From RYN-230 sp963717125 (GTDB lineage: Bacteria; Actinomycetota; Actinomycetes; Streptosporangiales; Streptosporangiaceae), in NCBI GenBank assembly GCA_963717125.1, contig CAVQVG010000006.1, positions 1 to 64,000 of the forward strand: a stretch of DNA of 64,000 nucleotides, read 5' to 3'. Position 1 is the first letter of the stretch; every line of letters starts with the position of its first letter. The position numbers and the translations under genes are program-made. Under the pieces are notes generated by a model. That model made no database searches and was not told where the DNA came from. It saw only the letters and a list, made by a program, of their open reading frames with translations. Below are positions 1-9,469 of this stretch, in pieces.

Positions 1-1
1 G

Positions 2-421
2 CAGGACAGTCCGGGTTACCGGCCCGGGGACTACGGCCTGCCGATCGCGACCATCCACGAAGCGAGGTTCGTGCTGTTCGACGACGACACGCGGTTGCTC
101 TTCGCGACGAGCTTCGATGGCCCGTGGGACGCCTACATGGAGGACTTCGCGGCCAAGCCGCTGCAGCTCTTCGACTCGATCTTCCGGCACGTCGAGGGCT
201 ACGAAGGCCTTCCCGATCTCACGGCGGTGAAGAATTTTATCCTGAGCGCTCAGGTTACGGCCGGAGCCTACGCGCGGAACTACCCGGGCACGGTAAAGGA
301 GATCCGGAAGGCTCGGCGTGTGAACGAGGCGTTCCAGCAGGTGCTCGACGATCCGCGGGCCGCGGAGGCGCTGCAGCATCCGGCGCTGAAGCCGCTGCTC
401 GACGAGGCCGCGGACGCCTGA
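2..421 (+). CDS. C-terminal part of an unidentified protein (5' end outside window)
   Basis: The frame is open to the left edge of the window, so the start lies upstream; at least 140 residues are present and the frame closes with TGA at 419-421. The visible part is soluble, with an acidic first half containing LFATSFDGPWDAYMEDF and a helical, charged C-terminus. I do not recognise the family with confidence. It sits 26 bp before the DUF4331 gene and on the same strand as the DyP peroxidase and enoyl-CoA hydratase, so it probably belongs to the same transcription unit. A GTG at 71 is an in-frame alternative start, but coding-like sequence continues upstream of it. Confidence 0.6.
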   Translation, partial: QDSPGYRPGDYGLPIATIHEARFVLFDDDTRLLFATSFDGPWDAYMEDFAAKPLQLFDSIFRHVEGYEGLPDLTAVKNFILSAQVTAGAYARNYPGTVKEIRKARRVNEAFQQVLDDPRAAEALQHPALKPLLDEAADA

Positions 422-447
422 GCGGCCGCTGCGGGCAACTATAGATA

Positions 448-1578
448 ATGTCGCATCACATCTCCGGGCCGCGAGCCATGGCCGAGCCAGCGGCTGACAT
501 CACCGACCTGTACGCGTTCCCGAGCCCCGAGCACCCAGGGCGTCTGGTGCTGGTGCTGAACACGCTGCCGTTCGCGCTGCCGACGGCGGCGTTCTCCGAC
601 GGGCTCATCTACCGCTTCCGGCTGCGGCCGCTGACCGCGGATGCGCGGGAGGATGTCACGCCGTTCACGGTGACCGGCGAAGAGATCGTGATCGACTGCG
701 TGTTTTCGGCTCCCCTGAACGGACCCGGTGCGAGCGGCCCGGAACAAGAAGGCGCGTGCTCGGTACGGGGCGAGACGGTTTCGATGAGGGTGAACGACGA
801 GCGCGGAGGCCAGGCCGACGGCATCCGCGTGTTCGCCGGCCCGCGGTGGGATCCGTTCATCATGGATGCGCCGGCCGCGCTGAAGACGATCGCCACGGGC
901 GAGCTCGCGTTCACCGATCCAGGCGCGATCTACCTCGACGGCAAGAACATCCTCAGCCTGGTCGTCGAGGTCGACCGCACGGTACTTGGCCGCGCTGAGC
1001 TGTATGGCGTGGTGGGGGAGACCCTGACGCGAGGCAGGCTCAACATCCGGCTCGAGCGCGCCGGGCGGCCCGAGGTGCCCAACCTGATGCTGGCGCCGAA
1101 GCAGTTCGACCCGGTTAACCGCGACCTTGAAATCCGCGACCTCTACAACATGGAGGATGCGTTCCATCTCAGCCACGCCTACGAGGGCGCGTACCGGGCC
1201 CGGCTGAACGCGAACCTGGCGTTCTGGGATGGTCTCGACGGCAAGACCGACTGGCCGGCCCGCGGGGATGACGCGCACCCGCTGACCGAGCTCATCCTCG
1301 CGGACTTCCTCGTCCTCGACGTCACCAAGCCCTACCTGGAGCGGGGTTCCTTCCTCGAGATCGAGCTCGCCGCCAGGCACGGGGAGGCCCACCAGACCTG
1401 CGGTGGCCGGGCGCTTAACGACGACGTTATGGACACGATCTTCACGCTGCTCGTGAACGGAGGAAACGGTCCCGTCATCCGCGACGGCGTCGATCAGGCG
1501 ACCTGGCCCGCGTCGCGCAGGTTCCCTTACCTGGCGCCCCCGAATCCGGATCCCCCGGAGGTAGCCGGGCATGTGTAG
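448..1578 (+). CDS. DUF4331 family protein
   Basis: 376 residues starting at ATG 448. The N-terminus (SHHISGPRAMAEPAADITDLYAF) has the pattern typical of DUF4331 proteins: a His-rich start followed by D-x-TDLYAF and a strand-rich region ending in IYRFRLRPL. The family is widespread in bacteria and its biochemical role is not settled. No signal peptide or membrane segment is seen, unlike many secreted DUF4331 members. The stop codon overlaps the start of the peroxidase gene (ATGTGTAG), which implies translational coupling. The linkage to a heme peroxidase is the only functional hint. Confidence 0.82.
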   Translation: MSHHISGPRAMAEPAADITDLYAFPSPEHPGRLVLVLNTLPFALPTAAFSDGLIYRFRLRPLTADAREDVTPFTVTGEEIVIDCVFSAPLNGPGASGPEQEGACSVRGETVSMRVNDERGGQADGIRVFAGPRWDPFIMDAPAALKTIATGELAFTDPGAIYLDGKNILSLVVEVDRTVLGRAELYGVVGETLTRGRLNIRLERAGRPEVPNLMLAPKQFDPVNRDLEIRDLYNMEDAFHLSHAYEGAYRARLNANLAFWDGLDGKTDWPARGDDAHPLTELILADFLVLDVTKPYLERGSFLEIELAARHGEAHQTCGGRALNDDVMDTIFTLLVNGGNGPVIRDGVDQATWPASRRFPYLAPPNPDPPEVAGHV

Positions 1579-2933
1579 CGATCGTGCGTCCGCGAGCACC
1601 GCTCTCGAGCTCGAGGACATTCAATTCGGGGTGATAAACCAGCGACCGGCCTCCTACGTCGGCGCGTACCTCCTGCTCCGCATCGATGACCGTCAGGCGG
1701 GGCGCAAGCTGGTCAAGCGGCTGCTCCCGGCGATCGAGTCCGCCCGCTCTTCATCAGATCCGGCCCAGCACGCCTGGGTCTCGGTAGCGTTCACCTATCA
1801 GGGGCTGAAGGCGCTGGGTGTGCCCCAGGAGTCACTTGACAGCTTCGCGCCGGAATTCCGGCAGGGCATGGCGGCCCGCGCGGCGGAGCTGGGCGATGTC
1901 GGCGAGAGCAGCCCTGACGCATTGGGAGAAGCCACTCGGAAGCCCCGAGGTGCACGTGGCGCTGTCGGTGCTGTCGGCCGACGCTGCGAGGCTGGAAAGC
2001 CTGCTCGAGCGGGCGCGCCGCGCGCACGAGGAGCTAGCCGGTGTCGAGGTCATCTGGCGCCAGGACTGCTACCAGCTCCCGACGGGACGCACCTCCTTCG
2101 GCTTCAAGGACGGAATCGGGCAGCCGGCCATGGAGGGGACCGCAGTCCCCGGCTCCGACCCGGACAAGCGGCCGATCAAGGCGGGCGAGTTCATCCTCGG
2201 CTATCCAGACGAGACCGGAAGCACAGGGCCGGTGCCGACTCCCGAGGTGCTCGGGCACAACGGCACCTACCTGGTTTTCCGTAAGCTGCACACCCGGGTT
2301 GCCGCCTACCGCCAGTATCTCCGGGCCAAGGCGGCGAGCCGCGAGGAGGAGGCGCTGCTCGGCGCGAAGATGGTCGGCCGCTGGCCCAGCGGCGCGCCGC
2401 TCGCGCTCTGCCCGGAGCGAGACGATCCGGGCCTCGGCGCGGATCCCGACCGTAACAACCGCTTCGGGTACGGCGACGATCTGCGCGGATTCAGGTGCCC
2501 GGCCGGCGCGCATGCCCGGCGGGCGAACCCCCGGGACGCGCTTGATCACGAGATGAGCGCCGACGTCCGGCTCCACCGGATGTTCCGGCGCGGGACGAGC
2601 TACGGCCCGATGCTGCCCGAAGGCGTGGTCGAGGACGACGGCGCGGACCGCGGCATCATCTTCGTCTTCGTCGGTGCCCATCCCAAGCGCCAGTTTGAGT
2701 TCGTCAAGACGCAGTGGCTGAACGACGGCATCTTCATCGGCGCGCCCGCTGAGAAGGATCCGCTCGCCGGAGCGAACGACGGATCGGGCACCTTCACCGT
2801 CCCCCAGCGGCCGATCCGCCGGCGCCTGCAGAGCCTGCCGCCGTTCGTGATCACCCGCGGCGGGGAGTACTGCTTCGCCCCGGGTATCCGGGGGTTGCAC
2901 TGGCTAGCTGACCTGGACACCCGGAACGGCTGA
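1571..2933 (+). CDS. DyP-type heme peroxidase, interrupted by one frameshift
   Basis: Dye-decolourising peroxidases use heme and H2O2 to oxidise diverse substrates. The first frame (1571 to about 1915) gives an N-terminal domain with LEDIQFGVINQRPASYVGAYLLL; the second (about 1918 to 2933) continues with HWEKPLGSPEVHV and contains the family heme-pocket signature SFGFKDGIGQPAMEG (the GxxDG-like loop with the distal Asp), the CPAGAHARRANPRD proximal region with the heme-ligand His, and a conserved C-terminus ending near FAPGIRGLHWLADL. The frames join by dropping one base near 1916-1920 (CCTGACGCATTGG would read P-D-H-W). Everything else is intact, so a sequencing error or very recent mutation is likely. 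The start overlaps the DUF4331 stop. Confidence 0.85.
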
Positions 2934-2950
2934 ACAGAAAGGAACGGGAC

Positions 2951-3817
2951 GTGGCTACGAGCCCGGCACGCACCGACCGCTGGAAGGCACTCGACTTCGC
3001 GCCGCCGCCGTCGGATGCCGAGGAACCCGACCTGCCGGTGCTCGTCGAGTACACGCAAGACACGAGGGTGGCGGTCATCACGCTGAACCGGCCGCACGCG
3101 GACAACGCGATCACTACGGCGATGGGGGCGCGCCTGACCGAGATCCTGGAGACGATCGCGGTTCGCCCCGCTGTCCGCGCCGTCATCCTGACCGGAGCTG
3201 GTCAGCGGGCCTTCTCCGTCGGCAGCGACCTCCGCCAGCGCAAGAACATGACCAAGGAGGACTGGCTGCGGCAGCGCCAGGACTTCGATCGGACCCTCTA
3301 CACCGTGCGCCAGCTGCGGAAGCCGATCTTCACCGCCGTCAACGGGATCGCCTACGGGGGCGGCTGCGAGCTCGCCCAGAGCACCGACTTCATCATCGCG
3401 TCCGACAACGCCACCTTCGGCCAGCCTGAGGCGATGGTCGGCCTGGCGGCCGGGGGCGGCTCGCCGGCGCTGCTCCCGCGCCTGCTCCCGCCGGGCAAGG
3501 CCATGCAGATGCTGATGACCGGCGATCCGGTCAGCGCACAAGAGGCGCACAGGTTGGGCATGGTCAACGAGCTTTACGCTCAAGATGAGCTCCTCGATGC
3601 CGCCTACCGGATCGCGGGGAAGATCGCGAGCAATTCACCCACTGCAGTACAGGCCGTCAAGCAGGCGGTCCGGATGGGCCAGGGCGAGCCGATCGAGCAA
3701 GCCATCGCCATCATGATGGAGGAACACTGGCGCTCTGCCGTCCATCCCGATCGCGCCGAAGGCATCGGCGCGTTCAATGAGGATCGCGAGCCCACCTTCG
3801 CCGATCCCGACCACTGA
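2951..3817 (+). CDS. enoyl-CoA hydratase/isomerase (crotonase) family protein
   Basis: 288 residues from GTG 2951, preceded by AAAGGAACG. The crotonase fold is clear: VAVITLNRPHADNAI near residue 40, an oxyanion-hole strand with GAGQRAFSVGSDL, then NGIAYGGGCELAQSTDFIIAS and FGQPEAMVGLAAGGG. The position usually holding a catalytic Glu in hydratases falls in FGQPEAMVGL, so a hydratase or isomerase role on an acyl-CoA is plausible, but substrate cannot be read from sequence. It lies 17 bp after the peroxidase gene and looks like the last gene of the operon. The first 35 residues are an extension relative to many crotonases. Confidence 0.85.
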   Translation: MATSPARTDRWKALDFAPPPSDAEEPDLPVLVEYTQDTRVAVITLNRPHADNAITTAMGARLTEILETIAVRPAVRAVILTGAGQRAFSVGSDLRQRKNMTKEDWLRQRQDFDRTLYTVRQLRKPIFTAVNGIAYGGGCELAQSTDFIIASDNATFGQPEAMVGLAAGGGSPALLPRLLPPGKAMQMLMTGDPVSAQEAHRLGMVNELYAQDELLDAAYRIAGKIASNSPTAVQAVKQAVRMGQGEPIEQAIAIMMEEHWRSAVHPDRAEGIGAFNEDREPTFADPDH

Positions 3818-4034
3818 TGCCCCCAAAGGGCTCGCATCGACACAACCCCGGGAAGCTGAGTGAAATGACGTTCACAGACCATCTCACGCAGGCACGCGGG
3901 CGGATGCCACAAGGACGCGGGTGGCCATCGATACCAACTAACTTGAGCCAGAAACCTGGCATCGGTCAACGACAACGGTTCCCGCCAGATGGGCCGGGAC
4001 GTTCCGCGTCAGGGGCGTGAACAGTGGCCGTGTG

Positions 4035-4733
4035 TCAGCGTTTGGACTGTGGGCCGACGAGGCCAGCCTCGTAGGCGTAGACCACCGCCTGGACGCGGTC
4101 GCGCAGCCCGAGCTTCGTGAGCACCCGCCCGAGGTGGGTTTTCACTGTCGCCTCGGCGACGAAGAGCCGCTCGGCGATCTCGGCGTTGGAATAGCCGCCA
4201 GCGAGCTCGGTCAGGATTTCCCGTTCCCGGGCGGTGAGCCGGTCGAGCTCAGGGTGGGCTCGGTCTGCGCGCTGGGGGTCGGGGAACTGGTGCGCGAATG
4301 TGTCGAGGAGGCGCCGGGTCACGCTCGGGGCGATGACGGCGTCGCCGTCCGCGACGGACCGGATGGCCCGGACAAACTCGGACGGCAGGACATCCTTCAA
4401 GATGAAGCCGCTGGCGCCGAGACGGAGCGCACCGAACGCGTACTCATCCAGGTCGAAAGTCGTGAGGATCAGGATGCGCGATCGTGGCTGCGCCGCAAGG
4501 ATCGCCCGCGTCGCCTCGATTCCGTCCATGCCGGGCATCCGGACGTCCATCACGATGACGTCCGGGTGGCGGCGGCCAACGAGATCGACCGCGGCTGCGC
4601 CGTCGGATGCCTCGCCGACGACGACGATGCCTTCCTCCTCTTCGAGGAGCATGCGGAAGCCCTTGCGCAAGAGCGGCTGATCGTCGACGAGGATGACCGA
4701 GATCGGGTCGCCTCCTGCCTGACGGTCGTTCAC
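4035..4733 (-). CDS. NarL/LuxR-family response regulator
   Basis: About 232 residues. The N-terminal receiver domain has VILVDDQPLLRKGF, phospho-acceptor Asp in VIVMDVRMPGMDG, Thr in LILTTFDLDEYAF and Lys in SGFILKDV. The C-terminal LuxR-type helix-turn-helix has LTAREREILTELAGGYSNAEIAERLFVAEATVKTHL. The GTG at 4733 is chosen because it overlaps the stop of the kinase gene (GTGA), giving translational coupling; a longer frame to 4778 is possible but unneeded. It pairs with the upstream kinase and likely controls the divergent ABC exporter. Confidence 0.93.
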   Translation of the reverse strand: MNDRQAGGDPISVILVDDQPLLRKGFRMLLEEEEGIVVVGEASDGAAAVDLVGRRHPDVIVMDVRMPGMDGIEATRAILAAQPRSRILILTTFDLDEYAFGALRLGASGFILKDVLPSEFVRAIRSVADGDAVIAPSVTRRLLDTFAHQFPDPQRADRAHPELDRLTAREREILTELAGGYSNAEIAERLFVAEATVKTHLGRVLTKLGLRDRVQAVVYAYEAGLVGPQSKR

Positions 4734-6088
4734 GGCGCGCCCGGTTTGGTGATCGGGATCGTCGCCTTGACTGTCCACCCGCTCTCGTGTCCGGGGCCGG
4801 CCGTCGCCGTGCCGCCGTAGAGGGCGGCACGCTCGCGCATGCCGGCGAGGCCGAAGCCGCCCGGGGAGCCCGCGGATCGTCCGTTGCCGTACCCGTCGTC
4901 GGTGACCACGATCTCAAGGCGGCGCGGCGTCCAGGTGAGCTCGACCGCGACGGTGGTTGCACCCTCGGCGTGCTTGACGGCGTTGGTGATCGCTTCCTGG
5001 ACGATCCGGTATGCGCTGAGCGCAAGGCCGGCCGCGACGGGGACGGGATCGCCGCGGACGGTGATGGTCACGGCGAGGCCGGTGCAGGCGGCGCGATCGA
5101 CCAGGTCCGCGATCTCCTCGATACCCGGTTGCGGTGCGCGCACCGCGGCGCCCTCGTCGGTCCGCAGGACCGAGAGCAGCCGCCGGGTGTCGGCGAGGGC
5201 GTGGCGTCCGAGCTCAGAGATCGACTCGAGGGCTTCGCGGGACTGCGCCGGGTCGCGCCCGAGCTTCGCTGTCGCGCCATTGGCCAGTGAAATCACGACC
5301 GCCAGGCTGTGGGCCACCACGTCGTGCATCTCGCGGGAGATCCGGGCCCGTTCGGCTGTTGCAGCGAGAAGCGCCTGCTGGTCTCGCTCGAACTCCAGTC
5401 GTGCGGCGCGCTCGACGAGGCTCGCGACATGCAAGCGGCGCGCCCGGACGTAGAGGCCTGAGACGAGGGCGGCCACGACGACCCCGGAGAGGGACGCGAA
5501 GGTCGCAAGCGCCGACGCGCCCCACCGGGCGGCCGCAAGGACAGCTCCGCACTCGAGAATGAAGGCCCCGGCGACCGCTGCACGCCGCGGGCGGTTGGCG
5601 GCGACGGTGTACAGCGCGGCGAGGAGTGCGACGTCGGCGGGGAGCACGAGGTTGGCGAGCCACTGGGCGAACGCCACCACGGCGATGACGAGGAACACGG
5701 TGACCGGGGCACGGCGCCGCCAGGCGAGGGGGAGCGCAAGCAAGAACGTCAGCAGCCCGGCCGGGACCGAGCGGTGGGCAAGCTCGGCGCTGACGAGACC
5801 CACGGCGAAGACAGCGAACGCGAGAGCGCCGTCAGTCACCTGGACGTGGGTGCGGGCGACAGCCCTCCACGACTCGAACAGGCGGGTGAGCGCACTGGGA
5901 TCGCGCCCAGCTTTAGGGGGGTCGAGGAACACGCGTACCCGCTCGCGCAATCCCCGCAGCCGCTCGCCCAGCGCACCAGCCGGGCCGAACGGCGCGGCGG
6001 CTGCCTGGCGCCCCGCTGCGGGTGGCGGGTCATCCGGCGCGAGGCGTGAACGACGACGACGCCGTCGCACATCCGTCACGATCGTCAT
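4730..6088 (-). CDS. membrane sensor histidine kinase (HisKA_3 type)
   Basis: About 452 residues from ATG 6088, which follows a TAAGG ribosome-binding site; a longer open frame reaches 6259. A cluster of about four to five hydrophobic segments (for example ALAFAVFAVGLVSAELA, LLTFLLALPLAWRR, VFLVIAVVAFAQW) precedes the dimerisation box RISREMHDVVAHSLAVVI with the phosphorylated His, then the ATPase domain with N-box EAITNAVKHAEG and G-boxes DDGYGNG and GFGLAGMRER. It is the intramembrane-sensing, short-loop architecture common in actinobacterial systems that control ABC exporters. Signal unknown. Confidence 0.92.
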   Translation of the reverse strand: MTIVTDVRRRRRRSRLAPDDPPPAAGRQAAAAPFGPAGALGERLRGLRERVRVFLDPPKAGRDPSALTRLFESWRAVARTHVQVTDGALAFAVFAVGLVSAELAHRSVPAGLLTFLLALPLAWRRRAPVTVFLVIAVVAFAQWLANLVLPADVALLAALYTVAANRPRRAAVAGAFILECGAVLAAARWGASALATFASLSGVVVAALVSGLYVRARRLHVASLVERAARLEFERDQQALLAATAERARISREMHDVVAHSLAVVISLANGATAKLGRDPAQSREALESISELGRHALADTRRLLSVLRTDEGAAVRAPQPGIEEIADLVDRAACTGLAVTITVRGDPVPVAAGLALSAYRIVQEAITNAVKHAEGATTVAVELTWTPRRLEIVVTDDGYGNGRSAGSPGGFGLAGMRERAALYGGTATAGPGHESGWTVKATIPITKPGAP

Positions 6089-6329
6089 CACCTTAGTCAC
6101 GGTACCGGGGGGCCCGGGACGGATCGAGCGACCGCGGGATGACCCGATGGCAGCGGACGTGCAACGTTCGGCGTACGCGCCTGCCGGCAGGATCAGTCCT
6201 ACGGGGCTCGAAGCTCCCAGCCGACCATCCGTACGCTCGACGGCACGGCTTGCCCCCAACCGTCGCGACGCTGTGCACGCCTAAAACGACTATGCCCGAG
6301 TACCTAACGACAAAGGCGAGGACGACAGC

Positions 6330-7259
6330 ATGATCGAAGCGCAGCACCTGACCAAGCGCTACGGCGAGAAGGTGGCCGTCGATGACCTGTCCTTCACCGT
6401 CCGGCCGGGGATCGTCACCGGGTTCCTCGGACCGAACGGCTCGGGCAAATCGACGACGATGCGGATGATCATGGGCCTGGACTACCCCACCGGGGGGCGG
6501 GTCACCGTGAACGGCCAGCACTACCACGACCTGGCGTGGCCGCTCCGGGAGATCGGGGCACTCCTGGAGGCGAAAGCGATCCATCCCGGACGCAGCGCAC
6601 GGGCACATCTTCGGATGCTGGCGGAGGCGAACCGGATCCCGCTGCGCCGTGTCGAGGAGGTGCTCGATCTCGTCGGCCTCGCTTCCGTCGCTGGCCAGCG
6701 CGCCGGAAAGTTTTCCCTCGGGATGGGCCAGCGTCTCGGCATGGCCGCCGCGCTGCTCGGCGACCCTGGCGTGCTGATCTTCGACGAGCCGGTCAACGGG
6801 CTCGACCCCGACGGGATCCGCGGGGTCCGCAACCTCTTGAAAGGCCTTGCCTCGGAAGGCCGGACCGTCTTTGTGTCGAGCCACCTCATGAGCGAGATGG
6901 CTCTCACCGCAGACGAGGTCATCGTCATCGGCCGGGGGCGGTTCCTCGCCCAGCAGCCCGTCGCTGAGATGACCGCGAAGAGCACGGCGCGCTTCGTGCG
7001 CGTGCGCTCGCCCGAGCTGGAAAGGCTCCGCGCGGCGCTCGACGAGCAGGACGCCCAAACCGCTCTCGAGGACGGCGCGCTCAGTGTCCGCGGCATGGAC
7101 GAGGTGGCGATCGGTGACTTGGCGGCGAGCCTCCCGGTCACGCTGCACGAGCTATCTCCCGAGTCGGCGTCGCTCGAGGAGGCGTTCATGGAGCTCACCG
7201 AGGAGAGCATCGAGTACCACGGCACGCTGCAAGGGTCAACACAAGGAGCAGATCGATGA
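6330..7259 (+). CDS. ABC-2 exporter ATP-binding protein
   Basis: 309 residues. Walker A is GPNGSGKS, the signature motif is FSLGMGQR, Walker B is VLIFDEPVNGLDPDG, and the H-loop His lies in VFVSSHLMSEM. The sequence resembles the BcrA/DrrA-type ATPases that energise drug or peptide export; the signature LSLGMGQ form is usual in this group. The start at ATG 6330 follows GGCGAGGACGACAGC. It overlaps the permease start by four bases (ATGA), and it is divergent from the two-component genes, so the roughly 240 bp between 6089 and 6329 should hold both promoters. Confidence 0.94.
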   Translation: MIEAQHLTKRYGEKVAVDDLSFTVRPGIVTGFLGPNGSGKSTTMRMIMGLDYPTGGRVTVNGQHYHDLAWPLREIGALLEAKAIHPGRSARAHLRMLAEANRIPLRRVEEVLDLVGLASVAGQRAGKFSLGMGQRLGMAAALLGDPGVLIFDEPVNGLDPDGIRGVRNLLKGLASEGRTVFVSSHLMSEMALTADEVIVIGRGRFLAQQPVAEMTAKSTARFVRVRSPELERLRAALDEQDAQTALEDGALSVRGMDEVAIGDLAASLPVTLHELSPESASLEEAFMELTEESIEYHGTLQGSTQGADR

Positions 7260-8089
7260 GCGTCACCACCGTGGAGAACGCCGCAACGCGTGTGGCAGCG
7301 ACACCGCCCGGCCGATACGGGATGGCCGATCTCATGCGCAGCGAGTGGACGAAACTTCGCACCGTCCCCTCGACGATATGGACGCTCGGCATGACCGTCC
7401 TCATTGGCCTCGCGGCGAGCGCCATCGCCACGGGAGTGACGCGCGCGCACTGGGCGACGATGTCGCCCAGCAACAAGGCCTCCTTCCATCCAGTCGAGGT
7501 GAGCCTCATGGGCGTGTACCTCGGTGGCACGCTCTTGCTCGGCATCCTCGGCATCCTGGTCGTGAGCAGCGAGTACGCTACCGGCACGATCCGGGCAACC
7601 CTTGCGGCCGCGCCACGCCGTCCGATGGTGCTCGCCGCCAAGGTTCTCGTCTTCGGCACGGTCACCCTGGCCGCCGCTGAAGTCACCGCGTTCGCCGGCT
7701 TCTTCCTCGGCCAGGCACTTCTCACCTCACCAGCTCCGCACGCCACGCTGTCAAGCCCAGGCGCCCTCCGAGCCGTCGCCGGCATCGGCCTTTTCCTGTG
7801 CGCCGTCGGACTCCTGGCCGTCGGCATCGCAGTCCTGGTCCGGCACACCGCTGGCGCGATCAGCGCCTACGTCGGCGTGATACTCGTGCTACCGATCATT
7901 GTCGCGGCGCTCCCAGGCTCGCTCCAACCCCAAATCGAGCGCTTGCTCCCCCTGGAGATCGGTTCGGTGATGATAAACAACTCCGCTCCAGATGCCTTCG
8001 GCCCGTGGGCAGGGTTCCTCATCCTGTGCGGCTACACCGTGGTGGTCCTCGCCCTGGGCACGCTCCTCCTAGTGCGTCGCGACGCGTAG
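7256..8089 (+). CDS. ABC-2 exporter permease
   Basis: 277 residues with about six hydrophobic segments (for example WTLGMTVLIGLAASAIA, GVYLGGTLLLGILGILVVSSEYATG, GIGLFLCAVGLLAVGIAVLV, FLILCGYTVVVLALGTLLLV). LMRSEWTKLRTVPSTIWTL near residue 23 and the SSEYATGTIRATLAAAPRR loop are typical of ABC-2 permeases of the bacitracin/lantibiotic type in actinobacteria. The gene starts within the stop of the ATPase gene (ATGA). Substrate unknown; the neighbouring two-component system is the likely regulator. Confidence 0.92.
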   Translation: MSVTTVENAATRVAATPPGRYGMADLMRSEWTKLRTVPSTIWTLGMTVLIGLAASAIATGVTRAHWATMSPSNKASFHPVEVSLMGVYLGGTLLLGILGILVVSSEYATGTIRATLAAAPRRPMVLAAKVLVFGTVTLAAAEVTAFAGFFLGQALLTSPAPHATLSSPGALRAVAGIGLFLCAVGLLAVGIAVLVRHTAGAISAYVGVILVLPIIVAALPGSLQPQIERLLPLEIGSVMINNSAPDAFGPWAGFLILCGYTVVVLALGTLLLVRRDA

Positions 8090-8313
8090 CACGACCGATG
8101 ACGCCTTGGCCCGGTCACCCTGTCGGTTCGCCGCTTCCTCCGACCATGCAAACGGTTCGCCCGCGCAATCGCCCGGCACGGCGGCGCCGGGGCCGAGGCC
8201 GTCCGAACTTTGAGCTGGCTTGAGCCCGACGGCGCGCCTGGAGAACAACCGTTACCGGGCGCTGGGCCGGCGGGGGTTGATCAGCACGTAAAGCACGACG
8301 ACTGCCTGTCTGC

Positions 8314-8715
8314 TCATCGTTTCTTTCTACTCTGTGAGGCACAGCGGAGCCAGAGCGGCGCTGGCTCAGTGAAACGCCTCAGGTCGTAGGCCACCTGGGT
8401 TTCGCCGCCCGGCAGTTCCTGGATGAGGATGGTGACCGGCGCGCAGAGCCGGCCGCGGGCAGGTGGCGGGTCATCCGCCCCCATGGTGACCGAATTGCCG
8501 GCGATCACCCGGACCAGGCGGCGCCCCGCGTGGTGGGCCTGCGGGTCGAGGGCCAGCACGGTGTCAAGGTCGAGGTGCAGGAACCGGAACAGGCCAGCGC
8601 TGCCCTGCGCCTGGCAGACCAGCGCGCTGAACTCCTCGTTGGAGGTACTGAGCGCCTGTTTGCCGACTGCCCGGGCAAGGCTGGCTTGGAAAAACCGGAA
8701 ACACCCGGACAGTCC
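8314..8715 (-). pseudogene. possible DUF302-like protein or remnant
   Basis: On the minus strand the frame opens directly after the stop of the small membrane-protein gene and reads ...LFRFLHLDLDTVLALDPQ...VRVIAGNSVTMG...APVTILIQELPGGETQVAYD, which has the look of a DUF302 C-terminal half. No convincing start codon with a ribosome-binding site is seen (GTG 8559 would remove half of the domain), and the last 20 residues become basic and unrelated. I read it as a decayed or frameshifted gene, with moderate doubt. Confidence 0.4.
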
Positions 8716-9015
8716 TTAATGATGGTTGACCAGCACCAATACGAGCATGACCACCACGACGACGAGGACCACGCCCATGATGATCACCGCGGCGTTGGTC
8801 AGGCCAACCAGGTGCAGCCGCTCTGCTCGCGCTTCGGCGCGCTTTTCCTGTTCGCGCTCGGCCTTACTCGGCTCCGGCGGCTTCCTGGCCCATGGCGGCG
8901 GTGGCAGGCGCGGCCCGCGCCCGCTTCGGCCGCTGAACGGCCGCCACTTCGGCCCCCCAAACCGCCAGTTCCATGACAAGTTATCCCGGCTATACGGGTC
9001 GTCCGGGTCATCCAT
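8716..9015 (-). CDS. small protein with one C-terminal membrane segment
   Basis: 99 residues from ATG 9015, preceded by GAGG at a good distance (GTG 9021 is an alternative). The N-terminal 60 residues are Pro-, Arg- and Trp-rich (NWRFGGPKWRPF), followed by a charged helix (KAEREQEKRAEARAERL) and a long hydrophobic run of Val/Leu/Met to the end. This is a tail-anchored topology. I do not recognise a family. Confidence 0.55.
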   Translation of the reverse strand: MDDPDDPYSRDNLSWNWRFGGPKWRPFSGRSGRGPRLPPPPWARKPPEPSKAEREQEKRAEARAERLHLVGLTNAAVIIMGVVLVVVVVMLVLVLVNHH

Positions 9016-9092
9016 CGGCACCTCGCGGGTGAGCGCCCTGCTTAGCTCCGAGTATGAGGCAATCAGACGCAGGGTCAGCGCGTATTCGACCC

Positions 9093-9147
9093 TGCAGCGT
9101 GGCCAAGATCCGCACCAACGTGGTCTTACCGGCGCCGAAGGCGGCTG
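9093..9147 (-). pseudogene. fragment of a DrrA-type ABC ATPase around Walker A
   Basis: The minus strand reads AFGAGKTTLVRILATL, the Walker A region of a drug-exporter ATPase, with no recognisable sequence on either side. It is one of three DrrA-like pieces in this window (the others near 12169 and 29603) and sits in a mosaic of fragments from 9.09 to 9.60 kb. Confidence 0.5.
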
Positions 9148-9180
9148 GCTTAGCTCGCCGGATCTTCTCTGCCGGGTGGG

Positions 9181-9460
9181 TCAGATGAGCCAGTTCGGGC
9201 GCACCAGGCCCGTTTCGTAGGCCAGGACGACGAGTTGCGCGCGATCTCGTACGCCGAGTTTGGTCATGGCCCGGCTGACATGGGTGCGCACGGTGGCCGG
9301 GCTCATGTACAGCTTCTGGGCGATCTCGTCATTCGGTGTCTTTCACGAGAAAGCCGCTCGCGCCGAAGCGCAGGGCGTCGAAGAGGTACTCGTCGAGCCC
9401 GAACGTGGTGAGGATGACGATGCGCGCGCCGGTGAGTTCCGGGTCGGCGGTGCACAAGCT
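9181..9460 (-). pseudogene. NarL-type response regulator remnant with internal deletion
   Basis: The upstream part reads ELTGARIVILTTFGLDEYLFDALRFGASGFLVKDTE, the second half of a receiver domain with its conserved Thr and Lys, and then jumps directly to NDEIAQKLYMSPATVRTHV and a complete LuxR helix-turn-helix ending AYETGLVRPNWLI. The receiver start with the phosphorylated Asp and the linker are both missing and the two parts are in different frames, so no functional protein is expected. Confidence 0.7.
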
Positions 9461-9469
9461 CTCGCGACG

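Noticed and set aside
439..1620. Long open frame on the minus strand opposite DUF4331
   Set aside because: Its residues are Arg/Pro/Val-rich with no domain, and the plus-strand frame has clear family motifs; it is a high-GC shadow.
3835..4034. Possible small gene between the enoyl-CoA hydratase and the response regulator
   Set aside because: Short frame of 67 codons without domain or ribosome-binding site; I see nothing supportable there.
8090..8313. Possible gene after the ABC permease
   Set aside because: Only short, basic frames on both strands; no start signal or similarity.
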